A DNA stretch of 64,000 nt from Tetrastigma voinierianum (Eukaryota > Streptophyta > Magnoliopsida > Vitales > Vitaceae), in the NCBI GenBank assembly GCA_016808115.1, contig JAEQBH010006849.1:30447-94446 (forward strand), written 5' to 3'. The translations under genes and the position numbers were made by a program. The notes beneath the pieces are model-generated. The model was not told the DNA's origin. It ran no database searches and saw only the letters and a program-made list of their open reading frames with translations. Within the stretch, counting starts at the first letter, position 1. Each line of letters starts with the position of its first letter. This document shows, in pieces, positions 23,297-33,954 of the stretch.

Positions 23297-23847
23297 ATAA
23301 CATTGCCACTCGAAAATCCATATATTTATTTCCGAGGCCTTGAGCAAGTTGAAAAACCTTATATAGAACATTCGTAGGTTTTCTAACTTCACATTAATGC
23401 ATCACAAATGCCTTTAGATTCTCTCGGGTATTCATCCAGAGATCTTGCCACCTTTCTTCAACCTGGAAGTCTATTGGTGAGTTAAGCCTCCTTTTCTTTG
23501 GTCATGGATAGAAGCTCTCTTCTAAAGTTCAAACATCATGTAGTCTCTCCATTCCATCTAATAGAAGCATCATCTTGTCATGTGAGTCCAGAAGCCACGT
23601 GTAAAGTAGACCATTGTTGTGAGACCATGTCTGCATCAACTGATCATTAGCCTCATCTCCTTCAGTATCCATTATCTCCTTTGATATATCCCTTTTATCT
23701 TGAGATGATGAATTAATCCAAGACTTCGAATAAGGGGAAGAACTTGTGAGTACCATAAGAGGTAGTTTGACGCATTCGGTTTGATGGAGATGAGACTTGA
23801 GAATTGATGGAATGCTTGGATACTAAGAGTACTTTTGGATTCGCCAT
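23297..23847 (-). pseudogene. Copia gag, N-terminal part
   Basis: An ATG at 23847 lies about 12 bp inside the primer site and starts MANPKVLLVSKHS on the minus strand. Farther on (23529-23756) the frame reads SWINSSSQDKRDISKEIMD followed by a stretch with LMQTWSHNNGLLYTWLL. This matches the gag polypeptide of plant copia elements, in which a W..CN.L...WL box is typical. It is broken by shifts and then by element B, and continues at 15906. Confidence 0.75.
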
Positions 23848-23858
23848 AATTTCACCTA

Positions 23859-23869
23859 CTCTAATACCA
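23859..23869 (-). other. Primer binding site of the split copia element
   Basis: On the minus strand the bases directly after the 5' LTR read TGGTATTAGAG, one change from TGGTATCAGAG, which is complementary to the 3' end of initiator tRNA-Met. This is the usual copia primer. Confidence 0.8.
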
Positions 23870-24200
23870 TGAAGAATAAAAGCAATTTTCAATGGTGATG
23901 CTTCACGGTTTAGTATACCCGGACATACTTTATAACCAAAGAATTATACAAAAAGGCATGAAATAATATACAAAAGGTAGAATAAAGATTACAATAAAAG
24001 ATTACATTGTAGATCAAAGTTGTCTTCTAGACTTGAGAGGTCGACAATCTAAAATAAGAACACTAGTGAGCATTTTCCATTTTAGACTTTATTTCCCATG
24101 TAGATAATCATGATCCTTGGCAGATTTCATGTTGGAGGATTGTATGCTGTAGTTAACATGATTCTTGACTGATTGAATGCAGAAATTATCTTTATCTATA
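23870..24200 (-). repeat. 5' LTR of the split copia element
   Basis: It aligns with 5340-5658. The outer end near 24200 (TTTATCTATAGG) is altered compared with the CTATCA of the partner, so the exact end is uncertain by a few bases. Confidence 0.8.
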
Positions 24201-26485
24201 GGACCAACCCAAGCTAGATCGTGGACCTCATTTCTCCGGCCCAAACGACCCACCTCGTTGGAGACCCCTAGTGTTATCAAAGTATATATGACATACCATT
24301 TAATTGTAGCAGCCGGTTCATCAATACAAATTTATGCTAAGAAACAGATTTGTGATTTGTTTTGGGAAAAGAAAAACAAACAAGACAATATTATCTTAAT
24401 ATAAGGACATGAAAATAAAGTTCGCGGGTTAATTTTCCACCATATGCCATAATGCGGTGGGTAATTCAAAGATCATGTATTAATGACCTCAGATTAAAAT
24501 CAGTCAGCAACAATTAAGATATTATTACTAAATCGAACAATCTCATAAATCTCTCATGATAGTTAACGATACATCACTCAGGACTTGAAATTTAAATATG
24601 GATATATTAGAGTTAATGAAATTTATATATGGGGTTCAAATTGCATTTTTGACACGTATTTTAATGCTCTAGAAGGTTAGTACACTTTTTTTTTATTACG
24701 GAGGTTAGTCCGCAAAACATATATACAATTCGTAATGTTTAGATGGGTCAAAGAAGTATATGACAAAGAGCTACTGGATTTAACATGTGTCATTGCTAAA
24801 GCAAGCGCGTGACTTATACTAAAACCCATGTTTCAAAAAAAAAAAAAAATTAAAAACCATGTTATGTGGGAAAATGATTTTCTACAACAGATACTATAAT
24901 TTTATAAATTTAAGTGAATAGATATCAAAGAAAAAAATTTTCAAAAGCTAATGTGCGGTAATAATGATTTTAAAAATAAATATTATAATATTATAATGTT
25001 AAGCGGATGGATGTCAAAAAGTTATAAAAAAAAAATATAATTTCCCAAAAGCGAAAGACCTAATCATATTAAAAATAACTGGCTGTCAATGAATCAATGT
25101 GAGGATGAGGACAGCCGCAAACGACTTACGAAAAAACAGTTCAATAATAAAAGCGAGAGCCCGTCTGTGGGCTTTTTTTTGTATTTTAAGTGGCGGTACT
25201 TTTTGTTCTTAATAGTATTAATGGATTAAATATTTAGTTATTTGTTTAAAAAAAAAAAAATTAATTTTAATTTTTATCTAAATTTTAAAAATAAAAATTA
25301 AAATATATATATGTTTTTATATAATTTGTATGAATTAGATATGAGAGTTTTAATTAGAACGTAAAATATATAATTTTCAAATATTTAAATATATTGTTTT
25401 TCTCATATATTGGCTTTTTCTATTTTGATGAAAATTTTAAAAATTCAACAATAAATCATAAAAATGTTAAAATAATGAGTAAAATACTGAAAATAAATTG
25501 GTTGCGGCAAAAGCCAAAAAACAAAGGGGCATTAGTTTCTTAGTGGAACCAATTTTTATTGGTTAAATCTGATGACAGGAAAGAGTGAGTTCGTTAGCAT
25601 CGGATCTAAAGTAATTAGGATATTATATATGATCTGTTTGTCAAAAGTAATTAGGATCTTTTATCTTTGAGCATATGCATGCAGTTAATTTCAATGACAT
25701 GGACAAAGACCACCTCAAAATTAAGTCCATAGACGACAAAATTAGACCAGAAAAAGGGGCAGCCCTAAAATCACCTTAGAGGCTTACACTGCCTGAAATG
25801 AATTCACGGACGATTGTCTAGGGTTTGTTGCTAGTTTTCTTTTTATAAAACTTTTCATTTATAAGTGTCATAATTCTATTTATCTTTTATCTCATGTGTT
25901 AATGGGATCATGGAACAATTGTTCATTTTTGTCCTAGACACATGTTTGGACTGGATTTGAACGAGGAATGGAATCGTATTTCAAGCAAATCATCCCATGT
26001 TAAGCACCGTTTAGTGGCATGTGACTTCATTTTAGCTTATGTCTAAGGCTTAAGGACGATTGTTTGGGGAAACGACTCGGCGATATGGGCCCTAGGTGCA
26101 GCAAACTTTGTTTTAATGGAATCGGGCATTATACACTCAAATCCTATGTACTAAACTAAGAAGGAGTTCATTTGGTTCATTCCAGGTGTGTCCTACAATA
26201 TGAAGGCTGATCGTTTTGAGTTGGACAAGTTGAACCTTTGAGTGTGGTATGGCTCACCATGCAGGCTGGTTCTATAAATGTTTTACTCCCCTTATGGGAT
26301 CATCATATGCCCGAATCCGACCCATAACTATCGAGTGCTATCATTGCCCTTGTATGTTCTGAATATGTGCTCGACTCCATTTTATGCTGACAGCCTAGCT
26401 ATCTTTGTTCCTCCATTGTCGAGTTTCGAATGAAATCTAAACAGGGAAATGACATGATTAACAAAATTAGAAGATATTAGATGGA

Positions 26486-26492
<7 letters not shown>
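24201..26492. other. AT-rich intergenic DNA
   Basis: About 2.3 kb with no recognised coding region or element ends. It has short A runs and a T-rich phrase after a small hairpin near 25158-25178. The region 25780-26450 is less AT-rich and could be a decayed element, but nothing could be identified. Confidence 0.4.

Positions 26493-26549
<57 letters not shown>
26493..26549. repeat. (AT)n microsatellite
   Basis: About 28 AT units just before the long LTR of the next copia element. Confidence 0.95.
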
Positions 26550-26550
<1 letters not shown>

Positions 26551-26587
26551 CTACATGGAGACAGGCTTAAGTCTACGGTAGGGACGG

Positions 26588-27820
26588 TGCCCTAAAAACA
26601 AAATTAATTATAATTTGTTGCTGAATAATAAATAAAAATAATATTCATTTCATGTTATGCTTGCATGTATTAATTGTAATATTTTAGAAATATCATGAAA
26701 ATTCCTTGATTATTAATGTGACCTTAAACTTAGTATACAAGTGTGGTATACGAGAGGATTAAGTTTAAGAATAATAATCAAAATAGGTCTGTAATTAATA
26801 ATTAAAGTTTAGGGATCTTTAATTATGCAAAATTATTAGTACGGTCCATTACCATTAAAGAATAAGACAGTTTGATCCGAACTGTTAATGTGGTGGCATT
26901 TTAATGGAGGTACTTTATATAATAAGATTATATATGATGAGGACGGATAAATATATTAATTCTCTAATAATATACATTACGTATAGAGAAATATATTTAT
27001 CATAAAGATGATCTATATATAGACAATCTGAAAATCCCGAGTTTTAAGGACTCACATTTATAATATTGTGTTTATTGATTTACTCGGAAGGTTTATAATA
27101 TATTATAAACTATAACCTTGTATATTGGAAACATAATAGAGTAAATGGCTGGGAATGTTAAATACAGATAAGGAATCCATTCCTTTTATAAGAAGTCAGA
27201 AAAATAGTTCTCTTGAGTGACAATTCAGGTCTTGAACAATAGAGCGCTCAATTCATAATATGATTACGAATTTATTGTTCATTAGAGAATTGTTGGAACT
27301 CAAGGATAAAGATGTAATTAGAGAGGTTAACAGATGTAGCACCTAGCTCTAATTATGAACTATTTATGGATGATTGTTTATATGTAATGGTTATATCAAT
27401 GGACTATTCAAAGTTTCTTTTGGGTAAACTGTTCTTTAATTTCAAGAGTGCAATTTCAAGTTTACTTATAGTGGAAGTAACATGGATTTAATAAATTAGA
27501 TATATTAATTAAAGAGTTTAATTAATTATCAAATTTATTGGAGCTTGAAATTATAGGTCCATAGGTCCCCTTGCCATCTCTATAAATATATTGAACATAA
27601 AGAATATGTAGTATAAGTTTAGAATTACTGAATTCTAAAATTAAGTGTTAATATATAAAACAGGAAAAATGTTTTTCTGAATTATATATATTTATTGCCA
27701 TTACAAACGTTGTAAAACTAATTAATTATGAATTAATTATAAAATTAAATAATAGTTGTTTAATTGATAATTAAATAATTATTAAATAATATGATTATTT
27801 AATATAATTATTTAATTGTT

Positions 27821-27863
<43 letters not shown>

Positions 27864-28291
27864 GATTATCAGATAATTAATTATTTATATATATATATAT
27901 TATCTAATCAAATATTTGCGTTTTCAATATATAAATATAATTGATTATTAGATAATTAATTACGAAACCAAAAACCACTAAGAGAAAACGGCTACAATAT
28001 TTATTCGTTCTCTCATGTGTTGAGGAAAGAAAAAAAGAAACGTATTTTACTTTCACATATTCGTAAAAGGCGCCCACCAGCTTGTTCGATAGTGGAGGCT
28101 TGGTGAGAGAGAATCAGTAGTGCTAGAAGAAAATTTGTTTTGATCGATTTGTTCATAATCGTATCAAAGGTATGAATACTTCAATGTTATTAAATCTATA
28201 TACTTCTAATAATAGATCTTGGCGCTAATTATTTTATGTAAATTTTAAATTTACCATGTGTTTTCATTTTGTAGATCTATTAAAACCAACA
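26588..28291 (+). repeat. Long LTR of plus-strand copia remnant
   Basis: It begins TGCCCTAAAAACAAAATT, a start common in plant copia LTRs, and ends AAAACCAACA two bases before the primer site. It contains a likely TATA box (CTATAAATATA near 27581) and very AT-rich direct repeats around TAATTGATTAT (27860-27965). Confidence 0.75.
27829..27861. repeat. (AT)n microsatellite within LTR
   Basis: About 16 AT units, with a second short run near 27884-27900. Confidence 0.9.
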
Positions 28292-28293
28292 AT

Positions 28294-28311
28294 TGGTATC
28301 AGAGCCAGGTT
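28294..28311 (+). other. Primer binding site (initiator tRNA-Met)
   Basis: TGGTATCAGAGCCAGGTT is an uninterrupted 18-base match to the complement of the plant initiator tRNA-Met 3' end. It lies two bases after the LTR. This is the best preserved primer site in the window. Confidence 0.9.
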
Positions 28312-28638
28312 ATAGATTTAATAAATATGTTTCATGAAAACATATCATTTAAGATGATATATATGAGTAGGCACATATATGCATCAGATATATTTTTTTT
28401 GTTTTATGTATGATTGTTCATGTGATGAATGTTTAATTAAATTTGGCCGATAATTGTATGGTTCCCTTGGATTTATTTTATTAGATTTGATCTGTAAAAT
28501 AAAGTAAATTAAATATTTTTTTAGTTTTTTTTTATACTATATAAATCTTGTAATTGCTGGAGAATCGCATCAAAAAGTGACGAAGAGAAGTCACTTGGAC
28601 GCATGCAAATGGTTCTATAAAAAGGGGTGTTTTGTGAG

Positions 28639-28968
28639 ACAAAAACCCTAAGAGAAAAAACGGCACAAAATTTATTACGTTCTCTCATGTGTTGAGAAAG
28701 AAAAAGAACGTATTTTTACTTTCACATATTCGTAAGGGCGCCCACCCGCTTGTTCGATAATTGGAGGCTTGGTGAGGAAGATCTAGGTGGTGCTAGAAGA
28801 AAAATTGTTTGATCGTTTGTTCATAATCGTATCAAGGTATGTAACGAATACTTCAATGTTATTAAATCTATATACTTCAATAATAGATCTTGGCCATACA
28901 ATTATTTTTATGTAGAATTTTTAAATTTACCATGGGCATTTTCATTGCTTAGATACATTAAAACCATG
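28639..28968 (+). repeat. Second, partial LTR (3' part only)
   Basis: From AAACCCTAAGAGAAAA to ATTAAAACCA it follows 27968-28288, including GTTCTCTCATGTGTTGAG, TTCACATATTCGTAA and GCTTGTTCGATA. The preceding 28560-28638 has a TATA-like TATAAAAAGGGG at about 28617 that is not in the first LTR. The two pieces may therefore come from related but different copies. Confidence 0.7.
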
Positions 28969-29028
28969 ATCTCCACCTATAAAAACGCGACTATGAAGAT
29001 GAATTACCTAGAAACAGCAAAGAAACAA

Positions 29029-29234
29029 TGAAGCATACATGGATTTGTATAAATGTAAGACTACCATACATTCAGTTTCCCCATTAATATTTGAAAAAAG
29101 ACTTGAGTCTTTATATTCTCTTGTAAATTACAAGTTCAAGAGGAGATCTTATATTGGCTAGGCTATAGCTAGGAAAATACAAATTACAATCCTAGGAAAA
29201 TAAAAAATAAATCTAACAATATAACAATCTAACA
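29029..29234 (-). repeat. 3' LTR of the short-LTR copia
   Basis: It runs from TGAAGCATAC to ATCTAACA. It matches 32758-32881 except for about 80 bp missing from the latter. The polypurine tract lies directly to its right on the plus map. Confidence 0.75.
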
Positions 29235-29250
29235 TCCCCCTCAAACTCAT
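29235..29250 (-). other. Polypurine tract of the short-LTR copia
   Basis: On the minus strand the sequence is GAGTTTGAGGGGGA touching the LTR. This GAGGGGGA before TGTTAG is characteristic of many plant copia elements. Confidence 0.8.
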
Positions 29251-29570
29251 GGTGGTTTAAGAGAAACCATTATGAGTTTGGAAACTAAAAACTCGAAGGT
29301 TTCCTAGGAAGTGGTTTAGTGAAGATATCATTCTTGATCTGAGGAGGAAACGGTAGTGTGGTGTGCTACTGAGCGGATGATGAGATAGTGGCATTCAATC
29401 TCGATATGTTGGTAATATGTTGCGGAAGACATCATTATGAGAGAATTTGAATAGCGCCGATTATCACGGTGGGAAGTTTAGTTGCGGTGGAGCAGGTCAG
29501 CACCAAGATCTTTGTAGTAACCAAGCGAAACCAAATAAGATCATTTATAGTAGTTTGCTTGGAGTGCTTT

Positions 29571-29786
29571 CTATATTAGCCGAGTGCTGGAGAGAGCAAC
29601 AAATGTTTGTTTCTTGCTTCTCCAAGAGATAAGAGAATCACCCAGAAGAAAACAATATCCTACAATAGATTGACGATTAGTGGGATCACCTACCCAATCT
29701 GCATATGAATATGCACGAAGAATTAAAGAATAGGAAGAAAAATAAAGACCATCAAATATGGTGCGCTTAGATATCGAAGAATCCAC
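29571..29786 (-). pseudogene. Copia RNase H domain
   Basis: The minus frame reads YADWVGDPTNRQSIVGYCFL followed by LGDSLISWRSKKQTFVALSST. This is the RNase H block of copia pol, with the first catalytic Asp in the ADW motif and the SWRSKKQ...SS(T/A)EAEY region. The frame stops just where the catalytic Glu is expected. It lies about 320 bp inside the 3' LTR, as in intact elements. Confidence 0.85.
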
Positions 29787-30099
29787 GAGAAACTGACAGC
29801 ATAATGAGGAGAGATCTAGGGGCAGCCATAAAGGCGGTGACTACATGAGGCGCATAGGAAATATCAGGGCGAGTAACAGTGAGATAGATTAGACTCCAAC
29901 AAGCTGTCTGTAGAGAGTAGCATCAGATAGTGATTCGCCATCATAAGAATTGAGGCGACGGTTATACTCAATAGGTATGTCGACTATCTTGCTATCAGTG
30001 ATCTTGCCCGGCTCAAAATCGGTCGGAAGTAATACTTAGTGCGAGTAAGATAATAACCATCTACAGAAGAAGAAACTTCTAGACCAAGAAAGTAATTAA

Positions 30100-30724
30100 G
30101 AGGGCCAATCTTTCATTTCAAATTGACGACCAAGAAAGTGCTTTAGATCCTGAATACCCTGTATATCATCATTTGTAATAATCCTATCATCAACATACAA
30201 GAGGAGAATAGTAATACCATGACCAGACCGTCTTAGAAAAAGAGTTGTATCAAAAGAATGGCTTGAAAAACCATGCTGAGAGATAGTAGAATTGAACTTT
30301 GCAAACCATGCTCGAGGAGCTTGTTTAAGACCATAAAGTGCCTACCATCGTCGAAATACTCTGTGAGGGAACCGGTGAGGTAACGGGGAGGGAAGCTTCA
30401 TATAAGACTTCCTGCGAGTTCACCACATTAAGAAAGCATTTTGACATCCATCTGAAAGAGTGGCCATTTGCAAGCCGCGGAAACGACAATAAGAGTCCTG
30501 ATAGAAGAAAGTCGAGCCATAGGAGCAAAAGTCTCCTCATAATCAATCCCATACTTTTGAGTAAAACCCTTGGCAACAAGGTGAGCCTTGTGGCGATCGA
30601 CAGTGCCATCCGATCGAGTCTTGATCTTATAAACCCATTCACAACCGATAGCAGATTTTCCACAGGGGAGATCAACTAAATCCCATGTTCCAATCTTATG
30701 CAGTGCATCCAACTCTTTTTTCAT
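30100..30724 (-). pseudogene. Copia reverse transcriptase, frameshifted
   Basis: The N-terminal part is well preserved over about 98 codons (30428-30724): MKKELDALHKIGTWDLVDLP, a WVYKIK box, DRHKAHLVAKGFTQKYGIDY, then TFAPMARLSSIRTLI. After a frameshift near 30430 the sequence continues with the active-site YVDD at 30186-30197 on the minus strand. The polymerase palm motifs are thus recognisable, but no single frame runs through them. Confidence 0.88.
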
Positions 30725-31256
30725 AGATTACTACCATAAAGGGTTAGAGGAAGCCTCATGAAAAGTATGAGGTTCCTGGAGAGAGGCAAGAGCAGAAAAG
30801 CAATGAAAGTCACGAAGGTGAGAAGGAAGAGTAATTACCCGATAGAACGTGAAGTGCATGAAGAGTCGAGAAGGACCAGCGGGATCCATAGTTGAGAGCG
30901 TATCGGTGAGCTTGCGTCGATGATCGGTGTGGAAGCTCATCAAATTCATGAGAAGGAACATCAGTAATAGAAGGGGAGACTCGGACCAGGAGGTGGGAGA
31001 CTCCTCGGAAAGGCCGGGGAGAGGGATCGATGGGAATAAGGAAACGGGGAACATGAGGTAGTTGGTAAAACATTTTGTGTTCCAAAAGACCACATCTTGA
31101 GAAACACACGAACTTGCTAATGGGATCATAACACCTATAACCTTTTGACCAATTCCATACCTAAAGAAAACAACACAAACGAGAGCGAGAGACTAAGTTT
31201 GTTTCTTTCATGATCTTGAAGAAGAACAAAATAGATACATCAAGACTCTAAGTAAG

Positions 31257-31980
31257 TCATAGGAGGAGAAGAACCAAAAAACAAATCATAAGGAGTTTGA
31301 TTTTGAACAATGGGAGAAGGACACCGATTGATGGTGCTTGACAGTAAGGCAACTTCCCCCTAAAGAGCGAGAAGGGTAGAAGCAACAATAGTAGTAACCT
31401 GGGAACAACATCAAGAGAATATGTGAAGTTTGCACTCAGCCTACCATTTTCAGGAAGTGCTGCCGCAAGAGGTATGAGGAACAATACGGAATTGATGTAG
31501 AATAAAGGTAAATTCATGGGCTTTATATTCGCAGGCATTATCAGATCTAAAAACTTTATTTAAGTTTAAGAAAAGCGTGTTTCAATCATTTTAGTAAAGT
31601 CATGATATATTTGATAAAGTTTAGAACAATTTTTGAAGAGATAAATCCAAGTATATCGGGAAAAATCATTCACAAAAATAACAAAGTAACGTGACCCACT
31701 CGAAGTAGAAATGGGAGAGGGGCCCCATACATCAAAATAAATAAGATCAAAAGAAGAAAGAGCATGAGAAACCTTTATTGTGATGGTAAAGCAATTTGTT
31801 TGCCAAATTGACAAGGCATACAATCAAAACTCTTATTTGAAATAGGAGCCTAGCAAACCCTAGAAGCGCTGGTTATTTAAGCCTGAGATAGATGCATGAC
31901 CAAAGCGAAGAATGTCGTAAAGCAAGAAGTGCTACGTCACGAGACAATATTAGAAAGCGAAGAGACAAAAGGACGGTAAA
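31257..31980 (-). pseudogene. Copia integrase, frameshifted
   Basis: The minus frame 31566-31823 contains FDLIYFDVWGPSPIST and SGSRYFVIFVNDFSRYTWIY. This is the first half of the integrase core, with both Asp-bearing boxes, although D is replaced by N in the usual (V/I)DD(F/Y)SR motif. A WQTNCF segment upstream fits the CQ.GK box that precedes the core. The following 31257-31538 is the remaining core in scrambled frames. Confidence 0.8.
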
Positions 31981-32229
31981 TGAAGAAAGATGAGCTCGAA
32001 CAACGCCGGAGCCTTACGAGGCGGTCAGCGATCGACTGTTTCGGCGCCCGGCTGCGCCCGTCGGCCGTTGACTTCCACGTCACCCCATTGACTTTGCCCG
32101 CGTCGGTTGTTGACAAAGGTGACGATTGCGTCGACTTATTTTCGCATCATGATTCCATTTTGCTGTCTGTTTCGATTGAAATTTTGATATACGGTGCGAT
32201 GAGATTTTACGGTTCGATTCATGTTATTT

Positions 32230-32580
32230 TTTAATGGAGATAATTTTGCCTAGTGGTCTCGAGTCGTAAGTAGTTATCTCAAAGGCCCTGAGTTGTGGTT
32301 TTATGTCTCACAGTGGCCAGATCACATTCGAACAAGTGAATGAAAAACTAGTGCGCCTATGCCATTAGTTGAGGATCGGAAAGTGTTAATCATTGGATTA
32401 TCGCTTGGTTTGATACATCTATTCCATCTATTGTTGATGGTTTGGCAACATTGATATTGCCAAAGAAGTTTGGGACTTACTTGTTACTGGTATCTTTGCT
32501 TGGGCGAGTGGTGCTCGCGACGAGACTTCGGGGCCGGCATGTGACGGTAGTGGCTTTTACTGGCGACTTCTTTGCTTGGT
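32230..32580 (+). pseudogene. Copia gag fragment in opposite orientation
   Basis: Plus-strand frames read NGDNFA followed by WSRVVSSYL near 32240-32280, and IDIAKEVWDLL near 32450-32485. These are two hallmarks of copia gag: the L(N/D)G.NF..W start and the TA(K/R)E.WD.L box. The surrounding pol remnants and LTRs read on the minus strand. Either an internal inversion took place or a second copia fragment is nested here. The adjacent 31985-32110 is CG-rich but unrecognised. Confidence 0.55.
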
Positions 32581-32744
32581 GTGATGCGTCTCGACAAGTT
32601 CAGCCAGTGGCTTGTAGCAGTTTAAGGCTGCGAAGGGAGAAACAAGTTAGCTGTGCAAGCGGTGGTGTTAAGCTAGAAAAAAGAAGCTATCACGATCATT
32701 TATGTACCTAGATCGTGAGAGCAACGGGAAAAAAATTAAGAGAA

Positions 32745-32757
32745 CACTTTGATACAA
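32745..32757 (-). other. Primer binding site of the short-LTR copia (decayed)
   Basis: Next to the 5' LTR the minus strand reads TTGTATCAAAGTG. This is similar to TGGTATCAGAGC with three changes, consistent with an initiator tRNA-Met primer. Confidence 0.5.
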
Positions 32758-32881
32758 TGAAGAAATACTTGAATCTTTATATATTATAAAAGCATAAATT
32801 ATAAGTACAAGAAGACCTTATAAATTAGGCTATACAACCCTAGGAAATACAAAATAAATCTAAAAATATAATAATCTAACA
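32758..32881 (-). repeat. 5' LTR of the short-LTR copia (shortened)
   Basis: From TGAAGAAATACTTG to ATAATCTAACA it matches 29029-29234 with an internal loss of about 80 bp. Its outer end directly abuts the third exon of the candidate secreted-protein gene. Confidence 0.7.
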
Positions 32882-33051
32882 ATGTGATCATCGGTAGCTG
32901 CGACAACATGAAGAGATGCCTTATTCTTTCTTGTCTCATAATCCTCACCCTCACCAGTACCCTTGTGGCTGATAATTAAAATTTATTAGGTGTTTGTTAA
33001 CCTATCCAGTATTAAGATCAGTTGAATCTAAATATTCTCCCCGTTGCAGAA

Positions 33052-33056
<5 letters not shown>

Positions 33057-33089
<33 letters not shown>
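33057..33089. repeat. (AT)n microsatellite
   Basis: About 16 AT units in the second intron of the candidate secreted-protein gene. Confidence 0.95.
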
Positions 33090-33094
<5 letters not shown>

Positions 33095-33245
33095 TATTTA
33101 TTTTATGACCTAAAATATTTTGAAAACTTTTCTTCAGGGTTACGTCCAGTGCGATCCCGGAGGTGGTGGTGGTCGACTCAGGAACAGCATAGACCTGAAC
33201 CACATACTTACGTAACAAATCTCCTCTCTTGTCCTCCTTCCCTAC

Positions 33246-33809
33246 CTAAGAGAAACAATTAACCATATATAAAATCTTAAAGTAATTAGTACGTGTATAA
33301 TAATATCATACATAAAAATATTACAAATTAATGTAGTAGAAGGGATGGAAAAAAAAAAATCTAAGAGGCTGTTAGGTTAAGAACAGTTTTTGAAAACACA
33401 AAAAACATTATTTTGATGATTTTTGAAAACTATTTTTGTTATCTGAATTTAGTATTTTCTGAGTTATTTGAACAAACAAAAAACTATGAATCAACTGTGT
33501 TCCCTCTGTTTTCCTTGTTCTTGATCCTTATTTTTGAGATCATAAAACAATTTTCGAAAATATGAAACAAACAGACACTTAGGGCTTGTTTGATTCCTAT
33601 TTTTAAAAATTGTTTCTATTCTCAAAACAATTAGAATCTCAGGAAAATAGGAGCTCTAAGTTTAGCTCCCATTTTATTTTATTTTTTGCTAAGAAAAAAC
33701 ATAGAAAACACTAAATTAAGATAATAAGAACATTTTCTTGAACACCAAAATGATGTTATTTGTGTTCTCAAAGCATGAACTAACATATCCTTAAATTTTC
33801 AATGAACAC
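33246..33809 (-). other. First intron of candidate gene, with possible MITE
   Basis: The intron runs from GTGTTCATTG to TTTCTCTTAG on the minus strand. It contains two related AT-rich stretches, around 33370-33430 (GTTAGGTTAAGAACAG...) and 33580-33640 (GGGCTTGTTTGATTCC...), that look like decayed short inverted-repeat transposons. Ends cannot be fixed. Confidence 0.3.
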
Positions 33810-33945
33810 CTGATCTGCCCACCCCAAACAGGAGAATGATCATGGAAAGTGTAAGAAAACGAAGAAGGTAGCTCTTGATCTGAAACGCCATGTTTCCTAA
33901 TTAACGAGAGGATTGATTAATAAGAGAAATGCTGGTGTGATGTTG

Positions 33946-33954
33946 TATTTTATA
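33946..33954 (-). promoter_or_regulatory. TATA box of candidate secreted-protein gene
   Basis: On the minus strand the sequence is CCTATAAAATAC, 55 bases upstream of the ATG at 33891. It leaves room for a start site near 33920 and a short leader. Position and sequence are both typical of plant core promoters. Confidence 0.6.

Larger units (their letters stand above)
5340..24200 (-). mobile_element. Ty1/copia LTR retrotransposon, split by three later insertions
   Basis: Direct terminal repeats of about 320-330 bp lie at 5340-5658 and 23870-24200. Minus-strand order is LTR, primer site, gag, integrase, reverse transcriptase, pol end, purine tract, LTR, which is the copia order (integrase before RT). 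Removing the insertions at about 6300-7680, 10419-15346 and 15912-23291 leaves about 5.2 kb, normal for copia. The reading frames carry many stops and shifts, so it is a dead copy. I see no matching target duplication: CACAA precedes the left LTR but is not found after 24200, where the LTR end is decayed. Confidence 0.85.
26588..28968 (+). mobile_element. Copia-type element remnant with internal deletion (LTR, primer site, second partial LTR)
   Basis: A long LTR (26588-28291) beginning TGCCCTAAAAAC is followed by a perfect tRNA-iMet primer site (28294-28311). The last part of the LTR then reappears at 28639-28968. No gag or pol lies between, so nearly the whole interior and the start of the second LTR are missing. 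Alternatively the second piece belongs to a related copy. No target duplication is visible: GACGG precedes 26588 and TGATC follows 28968. Confidence 0.7.
29029..32881 (-). mobile_element. Ty1/copia element with short LTRs, truncated and rearranged
   Basis: Short direct repeats at 29029-29234 and 32758-32881 (CTAGGAAAATA- and AATCTAACA-type ends) enclose minus-strand pol remnants in copia order: integrase (31257-31823), reverse transcriptase (30100-30724), RNase H (29571-29786), purine tract. The whole is about 3.85 kb, shorter than the usual 4.5-5 kb. The gag-like sequence present (32230-32580) is on the opposite strand. No target duplication is seen, so an end or flank has been lost. Confidence 0.8.
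32882..33891 (-). pseudogene. Candidate small secreted-protein gene, cut by copia LTR
   Basis: A TATA box (33946-33954) is followed on the minus strand by an ATG at 33891. Exon 1 (33891-33810) encodes a classical signal peptide: MAFQIKSYLLRF, then a hydrophobic core LTLSMIILLFG, then small residues. It ends at a GT donor (CAG|GTGTTC). Exon 2 (33245-33212, 34 nt) has strong borders (TTTCTCTTAG before, AC|GTAAGT after) and encodes REGGQERRFV. Exon 3 (32968-32882) follows TTATCAG and encodes HKGTGEGEDYETRKNKASLH and then VVAATDDH. All three join in one frame. The gene stops at the copia LTR, so the C-terminus is lost or displaced. I do not recognise the family. The acidic GEGEDY context would suit tyrosine sulfation of a signalling peptide, which is inference. 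Confidence 0.55.

Noticed and set aside
5335..24205. Target duplication CACAA for the split copia element
   Set aside because: CACAA precedes 5340 but is not found after the right LTR, so no duplication is claimed.
25158..25180. Hairpin AGCCCGTCTGTGGGCT followed by a T run, resembling a bacterial terminator
   Set aside because: The context is AT-rich plant intergenic DNA without an upstream gene; the likeness is chance.
32908..32979. Plus-strand 23-codon frame MKRCLILSCLIILTLTSTLV that looks like a signal peptide, joinable to 33138-33215
   Set aside because: It is the exact antisense of exon 3 of the minus-strand gene. It has a poor splice donor and no TATA box at a suitable distance. The minus-strand model explains more signals.
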